Origin: Nocardia terrae
Lineage (GTDB): Bacteria; Actinomycetota; Actinomycetes; Mycobacteriales; Mycobacteriaceae
Length of the DNA: 64,000 bases
Assembly (NCBI RefSeq): GCF_009760405.1
Contig: NZ_WRPP01000012.1
Span: forward strand, 62,001-126,000
Reading direction: 5' to 3'
Shown: positions 47,472 to 56,349 of the stretch, one piece after another
How the letters are laid out: the number at the start of each line of letters is the position of its first letter
Position numbering within the stretch: position 1 is the first letter of the stretch
Position numbers and translations under genes: made by a program
Notes under the pieces: generated by a model
Seen by the model: the letters and a program-made list of their open reading frames with translations, nothing else
What the model was told of the DNA's origin: nothing
Databases searched by the model: none

Positions 47472-48460
47472 GCCGCATGGTCGATGGTCACAGGAAGATC
47501 GAACAGTTCGAAGACCGCGGGCCCGAGGAACACGACTATCCGCGCGATCCCACCGGGCGCGGGCGTGAGCACATGGAACGCGTGGGCACGATAGGAACCG
47601 TCGTCGTGCCGCAGGTACAGCGCGGCGGCGGGCTGGCCGTTGGCAGCGGCGGGAATAACCCGGAACAGGCCGGGTCCGGTGCTGAACGGCGGGGTGAAGA
47701 AGCCGATCACGACGGCACGGCCGGAGAACCAGGTCGACACCGGCGGCATCTCCAGGGACGCGTCGGCCAGCAATATTCGCTGTAAGCGCGGAATATCGGA
47801 GTTCGCGAACGCGGCCATGTATTCGTCGAGAGCATGCTGCTGGTCGGGTTCGAGTGTGTCGCTGACGGTTTGCTCGGATGGCGCGGCCGCCGCCAGTTTG
47901 TCCCTGGCGCGCTGCAGCAGGCCGTTGGCCGCCGCGAGGCTGATATCCAGCAGTCCCGCGACCTCCGACGCTCGAAACGCCAGCACGTCGCGCAACAGCA
48001 GGACGGCGCGCTGCCGTGGCGACAGATATTGAAGCGCCGCAACGAATGCCAGCCTGACGCTCTGCGATTGCGTGACGGTGTCCGCGGGATCCTGTGGTTC
48101 CGAGGCGGACCGCACGAGCGTGGTCGGAATCGGTTCCAACCACGCGATATCGTGCCGTTCGAGCATCTGGTCATCGGTGGGTTCGCGCACCGGATTGCCC
48201 AAACCCGATGGCAGCCACCGCCGATGGCCCTTCTCCAGTTCCCGCAACGCGGCATTGGTCGCGATCCGGTAGAGCCAATGCCGAAGTGCGGACCGGCCTT
48301 CGAAGTCGTCGTACGAGCGCCAGGCTCGCAGATACGTCTCCTGAACCACGTCTTCCGCGTCGTGCACCGAGCCGAGCATGCGATAGCAGTGCACCAGCAG
48401 CTCCCGGCGGTACGGCGCGAACAGGATCGCGAACTCCTCGCTACCGATCGGCATGGCCAC
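47459..48460 (-). CDS. ECF sigma factor with SnoaL-like C-terminal domain (SigG/SigX5 type)
   Basis: A protein of about 333 residues. Region 2 is [20 protein letters not shown] then ETYLRAW, region 4 has [20 protein letters not shown] and [20 protein letters not shown], followed by a SnoaL/NTF2-like domain ([20 protein letters not shown] and onward). This is the TIGR02960-type group (mycobacterial SigG-like). The frame is open to a GTG at 48535; GTG 48460 has GGAAGAG upstream and ATG 48454 is two codons further. It is divergent from a dihydrofolate-reductase-like gene. No anti-sigma gene is adjacent. Confidence 0.88.
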   Translation of the reverse strand: MAMPIGSEEFAILFAPYRRELLVHCYRMLGSVHDAEDVVQETYLRAWRSYDDFEGRSALRHWLYRIATNAALRELEKGHRRWLPSGLGNPVREPTDDQMLERHDIAWLEPIPTTLVRSASEPQDPADTVTQSQSVRLAFVAALQYLSPRQRAVLLLRDVLAFRASEVAGLLDISLAAANGLLQRARDKLAAAAPSEQTVSDTLEPDQQHALDEYMAAFANSDIPRLQRILLADASLEMPPVSTWFSGRAVVIGFFTPPFSTGPGLFRVIPAAANGQPAAALYLRHDDGSYRAHAFHVLTPAPGGIARIVVFLGPAVFELFDLPVTIDHAAVEG

Positions 48461-48589
48461 GCTCTCTTCCCCGACCGAACTCTCGGCGGCCCGGGATTCC
48501 GCCTCGCGGTGATTTTTCGGGATCTCCCGGATCACTACAACACATACCGGCGATCCGTACGGGCCGCCACCAACGAACTGGAGACGACA

Positions 48590-49171
48590 ATGCGCAAGGT
48601 GATCGCGGCTTTCAAGATCTCGGCCGACGGGAAGTACGGCGGGCCGGACGGATACGCCGACTGGGTCGAGAGCTGGCCGGAGGACTTCGGCTCGTGGCTG
48701 ACGACGCAGATCGATGCGTGCGTGCTCGGCGCGGAGTTCTATCCGCTGTACGAGCAGTATTGGTCACGGGTCGCGGCCGCGCCCAGCGAGATTCACCCGT
48801 TCAGCGGGAGGGTGCCGACGGCGGCGGATGTCGAATGGTCCGGATTCGCGGCGCAGACCACCCACTACGTGGTGTCGAGCACGCTGGAATCGGTGGCGTG
48901 GCCGAACACCCGCATCCTCGCGAACTTGGATGCGGTGGCGGCGATGAAGCGGGAACCGGGCAAGGATATCTACCTGATCGGCGGTCCCACCATCGCGGCC
49001 GCCGCCATGGACGCGGGTCTGGTGGACGAGCTGCGCCTGATCGTCTATCCCCTGATCGTGGGAGAGGGCAAGGCGTTGTTCCCGTCATCGGCGCGGCACG
49101 CGATGGAGCTGACCAAGGTCGAGCAACTGCCGAACGGTCGGCTGAGCCTGGTGTACGAAAACGGTCAGTGA
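48590..49171 (+). CDS. Dihydrofolate reductase/RibD C-terminal-like protein
   Basis: A 193-residue DHFR-fold protein of the RibD_C group. [20 protein letters not shown] opens it, [15 protein letters not shown] is the usual second block, and [20 protein letters not shown] with [20 protein letters not shown] is the family hallmark. ATG 48590 follows GGAGACGAC. Such genes are often found beside ECF sigma factors of the SnoaL type, as here, and may be their target. True folate activity is unlikely; the reaction is unknown. Confidence 0.85.
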   Translation: MRKVIAAFKISADGKYGGPDGYADWVESWPEDFGSWLTTQIDACVLGAEFYPLYEQYWSRVAAAPSEIHPFSGRVPTAADVEWSGFAAQTTHYVVSSTLESVAWPNTRILANLDAVAAMKREPGKDIYLIGGPTIAAAAMDAGLVDELRLIVYPLIVGEGKALFPSSARHAMELTKVEQLPNGRLSLVYENGQ

Positions 49172-49187
49172 CGAAATCGACGCAGCC

Positions 49188-49607
49188 CTAGTCGATTCCG
49201 ATGTGCTGATGGTCGGTGCGGATGCGACCGTCCTCGTTCAGAGCGAGCACGTCCATCCCGCCGCCGACCACGGCGCCGTCCTCGGTCACCATCGACCAGG
49301 TGAACGCGATGACATCCTTCAGCAGGGTCGTCGCCGCACCGCGCTGGACGAATCGGTGCCCGGTCTCGATGAACATCTCGTAGGCCCGTTCCACCCGGCG
49401 CTCCAGCAGGTCGTGCCCACGCACTTCGAGCTGCGGAATCGGGAAACTGATGCGGGCGGCGGCGTTTCGCACATCCTCCGGCGGATCGACGAGGAACTGC
49501 ACGCCGTCCTCGGCCCAGATTTCCCGAATCAGCTTGCGGCGCAAGGCCGGATCGGATTCGTTCCACTGGGCGAGGTAGCGGTTGGCGAGGTCGTTGAAAT
49601 CGGTCAT
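49188..49607 (-). CDS. SnoaL/NTF2-like protein
   Basis: A 139-residue single-domain cone-shaped NTF2/SnoaL-like protein. LANRYLAQWNESDPALRRKL, then IREIWAEDGVQFLVDPPEDV is the typical opening, and TTLLKDVIAFTWSMVTEDGA plus ALNEDGRIRTDHQHIG closes it. ATG 49607 starts MTDFNDLANRY; ten more residues are possible upstream. It converges on the DHFR-like gene with 16 bp between stops. Ligand or reaction unknown. Confidence 0.82.
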   Translation of the reverse strand: MTDFNDLANRYLAQWNESDPALRRKLIREIWAEDGVQFLVDPPEDVRNAAARISFPIPQLEVRGHDLLERRVERAYEMFIETGHRFVQRGAATTLLKDVIAFTWSMVTEDGAVVGGGMDVLALNEDGRIRTDHQHIGID

Positions 49608-49657
49608 GGCATCGAGTCTGCGCGGATTCGATGCCATGATCGATTCCCTGGAGGGAA

Positions 49658-50701
49658 TCAGTTCCCGGCGAGCACCGCGAGCACCTGCTCGGACAGGAAG
49701 AACGGCTCCAGTCGTTCGCGGATCAGTTTGGCCAGCACGCCGTTGCGCTTGGCGGCCTCCACCACGGCCGGGCCGTAGCGCAGGATCTCCTCGGCGATGA
49801 CCTCTTCGCTCAGGCCGAGCTCCGGCAGCATGGCCGCGAGGGTGTGGTCGCCGTACTTCTCGAAGAAGACTTCGACGCCCTGGTCCACCAGGACGCCGAC
49901 GTACTCCTTGTTGCGGGTGGTCAGCGCGATCCGGTGGATGATCACCGCCAGATCGACGAGGTCCTGCTGAGACAGATACTCCTTGAGACCGGCGACCGGC
50001 TCACCGGCGTGCAGGTCCCAGAATTCCATGGCCGCGTCGTGCACGGGGGCGTCGCGCAGCATCTCGCGAATGGCGTTGTTGGTGCGCTTGAGCGCGAATT
50101 GCGCACCCTTGCCCGCCATTTCGCCGATGAAGGTGCCGCCTGCCTTCTCCGCGGCCTTGCGCGCCGACTTGGCGGCATTGGTGCCCATCGAGACCAGCGA
50201 GCCGACGCCGGGAATCTTTCCCGCGATCTGCTTGTTGGTCTCCATGAAATCGTCGACCAGCTTGTCCACGAACTTGGCGGCCACGGTCGCGATCAGGGGG
50301 CTCTCGGTCAGCCGTTCCAGGATCCGTTCCTGGGCCTGGTGCATGCCGAAGATCTTCTCCAGCAGCGCCTCGACCGGCTCCCGATCCACCACGTCACCGA
50401 GGGTGTAGTCGGTGTTCTCGGCGATGTTCTCGTAGAGCGAGCCGGCCAGCACGGGGACCATGTCACCGAGGACCGGGCTGCCGCCGATCAGGTTGACGAC
50501 ATTGGCGACGGTCTGCTTGGCCTGATCGATCTCGACCACGTCGCGGAAGATGATGGTGTCGGCGACACCGATCACGTCTTTCACGTCGCGGGCGATCACT
50601 TCGGCGAAGCGGTCACCGCTGACCTCGGCGACAATCCAGTCGACCTGCAGATCCAGCAACTTTTCGGCGATTTCGCGCGGCTCGGTCAAGGTTCCACCCA
50701 A
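49658..50701 (-). CDS. Conserved hypothetical all-helical protein
   Basis: A 347-residue protein I do not recognise. It is acidic and almost entirely helix-forming, with repeated segments of the type VADTIIFRDVVEIDQAKQTV and LEKIFGMHQAQERILERLTE. A Gly/Ala-rich central stretch (IAGKIPGVGSLVSMGTNAAK) could be amphipathic and membrane-active. No signal peptide. The start is TTG 50701 or TTG 50689. It follows another unrecognised gene by 26 bp on the same strand, so they probably form a two-gene operon. Confidence 0.7.
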   Translation of the reverse strand: MGGTLTEPREIAEKLLDLQVDWIVAEVSGDRFAEVIARDVKDVIGVADTIIFRDVVEIDQAKQTVANVVNLIGGSPVLGDMVPVLAGSLYENIAENTDYTLGDVVDREPVEALLEKIFGMHQAQERILERLTESPLIATVAAKFVDKLVDDFMETNKQIAGKIPGVGSLVSMGTNAAKSARKAAEKAGGTFIGEMAGKGAQFALKRTNNAIREMLRDAPVHDAAMEFWDLHAGEPVAGLKEYLSQQDLVDLAVIIHRIALTTRNKEYVGVLVDQGVEVFFEKYGDHTLAAMLPELGLSEEVIAEEILRYGPAVVEAAKRNGVLAKLIRERLEPFFLSEQVLAVLAGN

Positions 50702-50727
50702 TCAAGTTCGAAGCGGACCGGCCGGAA

Positions 50728-51237
50728 CTACTCGGAATCGTTGCCGTGCACCGATTTTCGAATCTGTTCCAGACGTTCCCGCGCGGCCTTGGCTCGCGCA
50801 TCCCACTGTTCCTCTACGCTGCGACCCACCGGTGTCTGACGATCGAGCTCGCCCATCCCCTGCGATGTGCCGTAGCGCTGCTCGACCTTATCGCGAACTG
50901 ACTCGAAAGTAGGGACACCGGTGTTCGTATACCCGCCGATCCCGGGCGCGGACGGGATACCCGCAGGAGGTACCGGTACCCCGGTGACCACGGGACCCGC
51001 TCCCACCTGCCCCGATGCGCCGACCGTCTCAGACTCCGGATAGCTTTCCACCGGCAGGGTGTCAGGAGTCACATCGATGACATCGGGGGCATGACCGAGG
51101 GTGGCGGCCAGCGACTGCGCCACCGCGTGCAGGGCCGCCAATCCGGCCTTGCCCTCCGAGGCCACCTCCACGACGGCGGCGAGTTCGGCGTCCGGCAGCT
51201 GCGCCAACAACGCCGCGAGTTCCTTGGCATCGCTCAT
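50728..51237 (-). CDS. Hypothetical protein with proline/glycine-rich centre
   Basis: A 169-residue protein with a helical N-terminus (MSDAKELAALLAQLPDAELA), a Pro/Gly/Val-rich middle (VPVPPAGIPSAPGIGGY) and a charged helical C-terminus (SVEEQWDARAKAARERLEQI). It resembles an adaptor or tether more than an enzyme. ATG 51237 gives the shortest sensible start. It is the first gene of the pair with the all-helical protein and is divergent from the Rho paralogue. Function unknown. Confidence 0.65.
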   Translation of the reverse strand: MSDAKELAALLAQLPDAELAAVVEVASEGKAGLAALHAVAQSLAATLGHAPDVIDVTPDTLPVESYPESETVGASGQVGAGPVVTGVPVPPAGIPSAPGIGGYTNTGVPTFESVRDKVEQRYGTSQGMGELDRQTPVGRSVEEQWDARAKAARERLEQIRKSVHGNDSE

Positions 51238-51554
51238 GCGTTCCAGGCTACGCATCGGCGGGGCAGACGAGGCCGATCGTTGCGCGGCGATCGGAGAGGG
51301 CGTACGGTGAGGGCGTCGCAATCCGTGGACGCAGGTAGACACCTCAGCTTTTCGAAGGCACATCCCTCCCACGAGATTTCTTCCCTCCCCGAGTTCGATC
51401 CCGGCACAGCTGTACCGATTCGGCGCAGCCGGATCAGCGGCCCGGTCGCATTCGGATTCACGGGCGGTTCACGACCGCTATCGGCCGTCTCAGGCCATTC
51501 CAATCACTCACTCCCGGTGCACAAGTCACCAGATCCCTCAGAGGAGAACACAAC
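51238..51554 (+). promoter_or_regulatory. 317-bp divergent region with C-rich, G-poor leader before the Rho paralogue
   Basis: The part nearest the Rho-like gene contains two C-rich and G-poor stretches: cacatccctcccacgag and ttcttccctccccgag around 51360-51400, and ccattccaatcactcactcc with ccagatccctcag around 51493-51540. Such stretches are what Rho loads on (rut-like). GAGGAG (51541-51546) is the ribosome-binding site for ATG 51555. No gene or strong hairpin is seen here. Confidence 0.45.
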
Positions 51555-52727
51555 ATGACCACCATCGAACCCCGGCCGCGTCCCGCGAAACAGGATCCGG
51601 CCCCAGCACTCGAGCACATCGAAACCCTTTCCCACACAACGGGAATCCTGGATCTCAACGGCCAATCGGGAGTGCTGCGCACCAGCGGCTATCTTCCCGG
51701 CCCCGACGACATCCACGTCCCCGCCCGGCTGATCCGCGGGCACGGACTGCGCCGCGGCGACCTCGTGACCGGCCTCGCGGAGCCGAATGCCAAGAACGGC
51801 AAGCACGCTCCCCTGGTCCGGGTCGACACCGTCAACGGCCACCCGGCCACCGACCTGCCCAAGCGCCCGCACTTCGGGGACCTGACCCCCATCCATCCCG
51901 ATCAGCGGCTGCGGCTGGAAACCGGGCCGACCAAGCTCACCACCCGCGTCACCGACCTGATCATGCCGATCGGCAAGGGCCAGCGCGCCCTCATCGTCGC
52001 ACCGCCGAAGGCGGGCAAAACCTCTGTGCTGCAAGCGATCGCGCACGGCATCGCGGCCAACCACCCGGAGGCCCATCTGATGCTGGTGCTGGTCGGCGAA
52101 CGGCCCGAGGAGGTCACCGACCTCTCGCGCGGTGTGCCCGCCGAGGTGGTGGCCGCCACCTTCGACGAATCGCCCGCGCAGCAGACCGCCATCGCCGAAC
52201 TGGCCATCGAACGCGCGCAGCGGCTGGTCGAGGAGGGCCGCGACGTCGTCGTCCTGCTCGACTCCCTCACCCGGCTCGCCCGCGCCTACAACATGGCCGG
52301 GCATGCCTCCGGCCGGATCCTTTCCGGCGGTGTGGATTCCACGGCGCTGATCCCGCCGAAGCGCTTCCTGGGCGCGGCCCGCAATATCGAGCACGGCGGA
52401 TCGCTGACCGTCATCGCCACCGCTCTGGTCGAAACCGGTTCGCTCGCCGACACGGTCATCTTCGAGGAGTACAAGGGCACCGGCAACGCCGAGCTCAAAC
52501 TCGACCGCACCCTGGCGAGCCGCCACGTCTTCCCGGCCGTGGACATCGCCAAGTCCAGCACCCGTCGCGACGAGCTGCTGCTCGACCCCGCCGAGCGCGT
52601 GGCCGTGGACCGGCTGCGCCGCACCCTCGCCGAACTCGACGATCAGCGCGCCCTCGACCTGCTGCTCGACGGCCTGCGCAAGACCGGCGGCAATGCCGAG
52701 TTCCTGGCCAACATCATCCGGAAGTGA
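51555..52727 (+). CDS. Short transcription termination factor Rho paralogue
   Basis: A 390-residue Rho-family RNA helicase. The cold-shock-like RNA-binding part is SGVLRTSGYLPGPDDIHVPA. The ATPase core has the P-loop LIVAPPKAGKTSVLQAIAHG, GERPEEVTDL, the Walker-B-like VVVLLDSLTRLARAYN, and KRFLGAARNIEHGGSLTVIA then FEEYKGTGNAEL. Main actinobacterial Rho proteins are about 600-700 residues with a long basic N-terminal insertion; this one lacks it and the Rho_N domain. It is therefore a second, minimal Rho, and is not next to the usual rho neighbours (rpmE, prfA). Its 3' end overlaps the opposing hydrolase gene by 14 bp. Confidence 0.88.
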   Translation: MTTIEPRPRPAKQDPAPALEHIETLSHTTGILDLNGQSGVLRTSGYLPGPDDIHVPARLIRGHGLRRGDLVTGLAEPNAKNGKHAPLVRVDTVNGHPATDLPKRPHFGDLTPIHPDQRLRLETGPTKLTTRVTDLIMPIGKGQRALIVAPPKAGKTSVLQAIAHGIAANHPEAHLMLVLVGERPEEVTDLSRGVPAEVVAATFDESPAQQTAIAELAIERAQRLVEEGRDVVVLLDSLTRLARAYNMAGHASGRILSGGVDSTALIPPKRFLGAARNIEHGGSLTVIATALVETGSLADTVIFEEYKGTGNAELKLDRTLASRHVFPAVDIAKSSTRRDELLLDPAERVAVDRLRRTLAELDDQRALDLLLDGLRKTGGNAEFLANIIRK

Positions 52728-53499
52728 GCCGCTTGGGCGGCAGCACCCCCGCCGCCCAGGCCGCCACCGTCTGCGCCCAGCCGGGGAATCCGATGAGATC
52801 GTTGTGCATCCCGCCCGGATAGATCACCAGTTCCTTGGGTTCCGGTGCGGCCGCGAACAACTCGCGGCCCATCCGGACCGGCAGCAGTTCGTCATGGTCG
52901 CCGTGCATGATCAGCACCGGGCACCGCAGCTGCCGGATCCGCCGCAGACTGGGATAGGCGTTGGGCACGAACAGCTTCGGCAGGAACGGATACACCGCGA
53001 CCGCCGCGTCCCGCAGTCCGGTGAACGTCGACATGAGCAGCAAGGCGGCGGGCGGATGAGTCTTCGCCAGCTCGAGCATCACTCCCCCGCCCAGCGACTT
53101 GCCCAGATAGACCACACGATTCGCATCCACCCCCGGCTGTGCGAGCAGCGCTTCCCGCGCCGCCCGCACATCCCGGTAGGTGCCCGCCTCACTGGTCCGC
53201 CCGGTGCTGCGCCCGTAGCCGCGATAGTCGAAGACCAGCACATCGAAGCCGACCGCCGACAGCATGGCGAGCATCGGAGACCGGTCCCCGATGTTCCCGC
53301 CATTGCCGTGCGCGAACAGGATGTGCCCGATCGGCTCCCCGCTCGCCCGCACGAACCAGGCGTTCACGGTCTCGCCGTCCGAGGTGGTCAGGGACATATC
53401 GGTGTAGGGGACCCCGAACATCTCGGGCGTGGCCACGACTCGCCGATCGCCCGGCGCATAGGTCAGCACGTTCAGGATCGGATTCGCCGGATGCCACAT
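52714..53499 (-). CDS. Alpha/beta-hydrolase, YqkD/BEM46-like
   Basis: A 261-residue hydrolase. HILFAHGNGGNIGDRSPML is the HGNGGN oxyanion loop, VLVFDYRGYGRSTG the DYRGYG block, and VVYLGKSLGGGVMLELAKTH the nucleophile elbow (GKSLGG). VLIMHGDHDELLPVRMGREL and the late GGMHNDL supply the Asp and His. ATG 53499 has AAAGG upstream; the frame continues to 53517. The HGNGGN group includes membrane-associated thioesterases and depalmitoylases. Substrate not predicted. Confidence 0.85.
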   Translation of the reverse strand: MWHPANPILNVLTYAPGDRRVVATPEMFGVPYTDMSLTTSDGETVNAWFVRASGEPIGHILFAHGNGGNIGDRSPMLAMLSAVGFDVLVFDYRGYGRSTGRTSEAGTYRDVRAAREALLAQPGVDANRVVYLGKSLGGGVMLELAKTHPPAALLLMSTFTGLRDAAVAVYPFLPKLFVPNAYPSLRRIRQLRCPVLIMHGDHDELLPVRMGRELFAAAPEPKELVIYPGGMHNDLIGFPGWAQTVAAWAAGVLPPKRLTSG

Positions 53500-53541
53500 G
53501 TCCCTTTCATACCCCACCGCGGATCGCGGGCTCGCGAGAGG

Positions 53542-54276
53542 TCAGTTGCCGGGCGGGAACTGGCCCTTCGCCTGCACCTTGCCACCGGAGAGGGTGAAGG
53601 TGACGGTGCTGGGGCCACCGCTCGGGCAGCACAGCGCGTCATCGGGCTTGGCCCACTTGTACTGCACCGTGACGGTGTCGGCGGTCTTGCCGGTCACCGT
53701 GGTGTAGCCGTAGGGCTTGCTGGTGGCCGTACCCAGGTAGGAGCCATTGGCGAAGAACAACACGTGGATGTAGGGGTGAATGTTGCCCGATTCCACCGTC
53801 ATCCAGGACAGCACGCCGTCACAGCCCGCCGAGATCGGATCATTGCTCGCCGACGGATTGCTCCAACCGCCGTTCGCGGTCGGCCCGAGGCTCTTGATCG
53901 CCTGGTTGGCCAGCGCGGAATTGAGGTCGAAGCACAACCCGTGCCCGCTGCCGTTCGGTGCGGGATTGGAGGTGGTCACCGGCGCCGCCGTGGGCTGCGG
54001 TGCGTCGCCTCCGGCGGTGGTGGTGACCGGTGCTGGCTGCGGCGAATTATCGCCGCCTCCTGGCGTATTCGAATCACTCGCCGAACCGCCGCCCTGGCCA
54101 CCCGAGACCTGCGTGGTCGGCGGTATGGACTGGCCGCCCTGCGCCGGTGCGGTCGTCGCAACCGCGACCGTCGTGCTCGTCGATCCCGCCTGCGTGGACG
54201 AACCGCCCGAGCATCCGCTCGCGACCGCCACCACACCCGTGGCGAGCACGGCGAACAACACTGATCTGGCCTTCAT
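53542..54276 (-). CDS. LppP/LprE-type lipoprotein
   Basis: A 244-residue lipoprotein. MKARSVLFAVLATGVVAVAS followed by Gly-Cys is a signal-II peptide (lipobox ASGC). A low-complexity Thr/Gly/Pro linker of about 90 residues precedes a folded domain with HGLCFDLNSALANQAIKSLG, GCDGVLSWMTVESGNIHPY and HVLFFANGSYLGTATSKPYG, typical of the mycobacterial LppP/LprE family. Several cysteines (LCFD, GCDG, LCCPSG) may pair. ATG 54276 has GAGGGG upstream. It is surface-attached; its role is unknown. Confidence 0.87.
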   Translation of the reverse strand: MKARSVLFAVLATGVVAVASGCSGGSSTQAGSTSTTVAVATTAPAQGGQSIPPTTQVSGGQGGGSASDSNTPGGGDNSPQPAPVTTTAGGDAPQPTAAPVTTSNPAPNGSGHGLCFDLNSALANQAIKSLGPTANGGWSNPSASNDPISAGCDGVLSWMTVESGNIHPYIHVLFFANGSYLGTATSKPYGYTTVTGKTADTVTVQYKWAKPDDALCCPSGGPSTVTFTLSGGKVQAKGQFPPGN

Positions 54277-54374
54277 CGAACCCCTCACATCCCTACCCCG
54301 ACCCAACTTCCGTTCCGAACGGAAAGACAAACTGGTCATCGGGTCCAATCAATCCGGCGTTAACCGGACGAGGG

Positions 54375-54842
54375 TCAGCCGCGACCGGGTACCGGGAGCG
54401 CGCCGGGGCCCGGCTCGCGATAGACGTCGTGGAGTTCGACCGGGCTGTGGCAGGTCCGGCAGATGCGGTGGCTGTCGATCGATCCGCCACAGTCGTTGTG
54501 GCGCACCACAACCGGTGGCAAGTCAGCCATGATGTGCTTGTCGCCCCAGGTCATCAGCGCGTTCAGCACCGGCCAGAGTTCGGCGCCCTTGCTGGTCAGC
54601 AGGTATTCGAAACGCTCCGGACGCTCTTGATAGCGGTGCCGTTCCAGCACCCCGTGCTCGGTCAGTCGGCCCAGCCGGTCGCTGAGCACGGTGCGGGCGA
54701 GTCCGAGGGTGTGCTGGAAGTCGGCGAACCGGGTGACGCCCCGGCTGGCCTCCCGCAAGATCAGCAAAGTCCAACGGTCACCGACGATTTCGAGGGTCGC
54801 GGCGATCGAGCAGTGCTGGGAGTCGTAGGCCCGGGGGAGCAT
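54375..54842 (-). CDS. HxlR-family transcriptional regulator
   Basis: A 155-residue regulator. CSIAATLEIVGDRWTLLILR with the family Cys at the N-terminus, DFQHTLGLARTVLSDRLGRL (HTH) and EYLLTSKGAELWPVLNALMT WGD are diagnostic. A C-terminal extension with CRTCHSPVE resembles a metal or redox motif. Start ATG 54842. It is divergent from an MFS transporter across an 88-bp region rich in inverted repeats and probably controls it. Confidence 0.92.
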   Translation of the reverse strand: MLPRAYDSQHCSIAATLEIVGDRWTLLILREASRGVTRFADFQHTLGLARTVLSDRLGRLTEHGVLERHRYQERPERFEYLLTSKGAELWPVLNALMTWGDKHIMADLPPVVVRHNDCGGSIDSHRICRTCHSPVELHDVYREPGPGALPVPGRG

Positions 54843-54851
54843 TTCCCAAGT

Positions 54852-54913
54852 GTAGCGTGAAGCTACTCACCCCTGGTATCGTCACGCTACCTAGTAGGTC
54901 CAATCACGATACC
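54852..54913. promoter_or_regulatory. HxlR-type operator region between regulator and MFS genes
   Basis: Nested inverted repeats: GTAGC-5-GCTAC (54852-54866), GGTATCGT (54875-54882) with ACGATACC (54906-54913), and the central palindrome CTAC-cta-GTAG (54887-54897). The central ACCTAGTAGGT resembles HxlR-type sites. The array covers both divergent promoters. Confidence 0.65.
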
Positions 54914-54930
54914 TACTAAGGGAGGTCGAA

Positions 54931-56331
54931 ATGTCCCACGTACCAAACGATTCACCATCTCCCCGATTACGCCTGATACTGCTGCTGGTGTCGGCCGCGA
55001 CGTTCATGGCCGGCCTGGACCTGTTCATCGTCAATGTGGCGTTCCCGAATCTGCGCCACGCCTTCCACACCGACGACGCATCGTTGTCCTGGGTGCTGAA
55101 CGCCTACGCGATAGCCTTTGCGGCGCTGCCGATTCCACTCGGCAGGTTGGCCGACGCCTATGGCCGGCGCGCGGGCTTCGCGGCCGGACTGACGGTATTC
55201 GCGGCGGCCTCGATCGGCTGCGCGGTGGCGCCGTCACTGGGTTGGCTGATCGCCGCCCGGGTCGCGCAGGCCGTCGGAGCGGCGGCGCTGGTCCCCACCT
55301 CGCTGAGTCTGCTGCTCGGCGAATTTCCGCCTGCGCGTAGGCCTTCCGCAGTCGCCACCTGGGCGGCCAGCGGGGCGCTCGCCGCGGCCGCCGGGCCTCC
55401 GCTCGGCGGACTCCTGGTGCAGGCCGGGTGGCGCTGGGTGTTCCTGATCAATGCGCCCATCGCCGCGCTGGCGCTGGCCGGCGCCTTCTGGCTGGTGGCC
55501 GAATCACGCGCCGAGGGCCGGCCGCAGCTGCCCGACCTCCCGGGCGCGATGCTGCTCGTTCTGGGTATCGGGTTGCTCACCCTGGGAGTGGTCAAAGGCA
55601 ACGACTGGTCGTGGGGCGCACCGGCGACCGTGGCCTGCCTGGTCGGCGGTCCGGTGGCCGTGGCGGCCTTCCTCGCCCGCTGCGCGCGGCATCGGCAACC
55701 GGTCGTCGAACCGCGCATGTTCAGCGACCGCGCCTTCTCGGCCGCGACCGCCGTGACGGTGTTGTTCTTCGCGGGCTTCGGCGCGATCGTATTGGGCAAC
55801 ATCCTGTTTCTCACCGACGCCTGGCACGGGTCGGTGCTGCAGGCCGGGCTCGAATTCGCGCCGGGGCCCGCGATGGCGGCGCTGGTTTCGTTCACCGTCA
55901 GCGCCAGACTGATCGCACGCTTCGGCCATCGCCCCCTTGCCGTCGCCGGAACCTTGGTCACCGCGCTCGGCAGCACGTTGCTGCTCGCGACCATGACCAC
56001 CGATCCCGCCTACGTAACCCATTACCTGCCCGGCGGACTCATCATCGGTGCGGGCGTGGGGCTGACGCTGCCGACCCTGGCCGCCGCGATCTCGGCGCCG
56101 CTACCGCCGGACCAGCGCGCGGTGGGCAGCGGCATCTTCGCCATGGGCCGCCAGCTCGGCACCGTGCTCGGCGTCGCCGCTTTCATCGCCCTGCTGGGCC
56201 ACTCGGAGATCGACCAGGGCATGTCCGGTTACGACCGCGGCTGGGCTTTCATCACCGTCACCGAATTGGCCGCCGCCATCGCGGGTTTCGGCATTCTCGG
56301 GCGATCCGTCCTGGTCCCGCAACATCAATAG
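54931..56331 (+). CDS. MFS drug-efflux transporter, DHA2/EmrB type
   Basis: A 466-residue 14-TM-type permease. MAGLDLFIVNVAFPNLRHAF carries the family motif LDxTIVNVALP-like, followed by SLSWVLNAYAIAFAALPIPL, GRLADAYGRRAGFAAGL (motif A) and GPPLGGLLVQAGWRWVFLIN (motif C). ATG 54931 has GGGAGG upstream. It probably exports a toxic or redox-active compound sensed by HxlR. It is followed by a PPOX-fold gene 18 bp later, likely in one operon. Confidence 0.92.
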   Translation: MSHVPNDSPSPRLRLILLLVSAATFMAGLDLFIVNVAFPNLRHAFHTDDASLSWVLNAYAIAFAALPIPLGRLADAYGRRAGFAAGLTVFAAASIGCAVAPSLGWLIAARVAQAVGAAALVPTSLSLLLGEFPPARRPSAVATWAASGALAAAAGPPLGGLLVQAGWRWVFLINAPIAALALAGAFWLVAESRAEGRPQLPDLPGAMLLVLGIGLLTLGVVKGNDWSWGAPATVACLVGGPVAVAAFLARCARHRQPVVEPRMFSDRAFSAATAVTVLFFAGFGAIVLGNILFLTDAWHGSVLQAGLEFAPGPAMAALVSFTVSARLIARFGHRPLAVAGTLVTALGSTLLLATMTTDPAYVTHYLPGGLIIGAGVGLTLPTLAAAISAPLPPDQRAVGSGIFAMGRQLGTVLGVAAFIALLGHSEIDQGMSGYDRGWAFITVTELAAAIAGFGILGRSVLVPQHQ

Positions 56332-56349
56332 TTCAGAGGAGAAACGACA

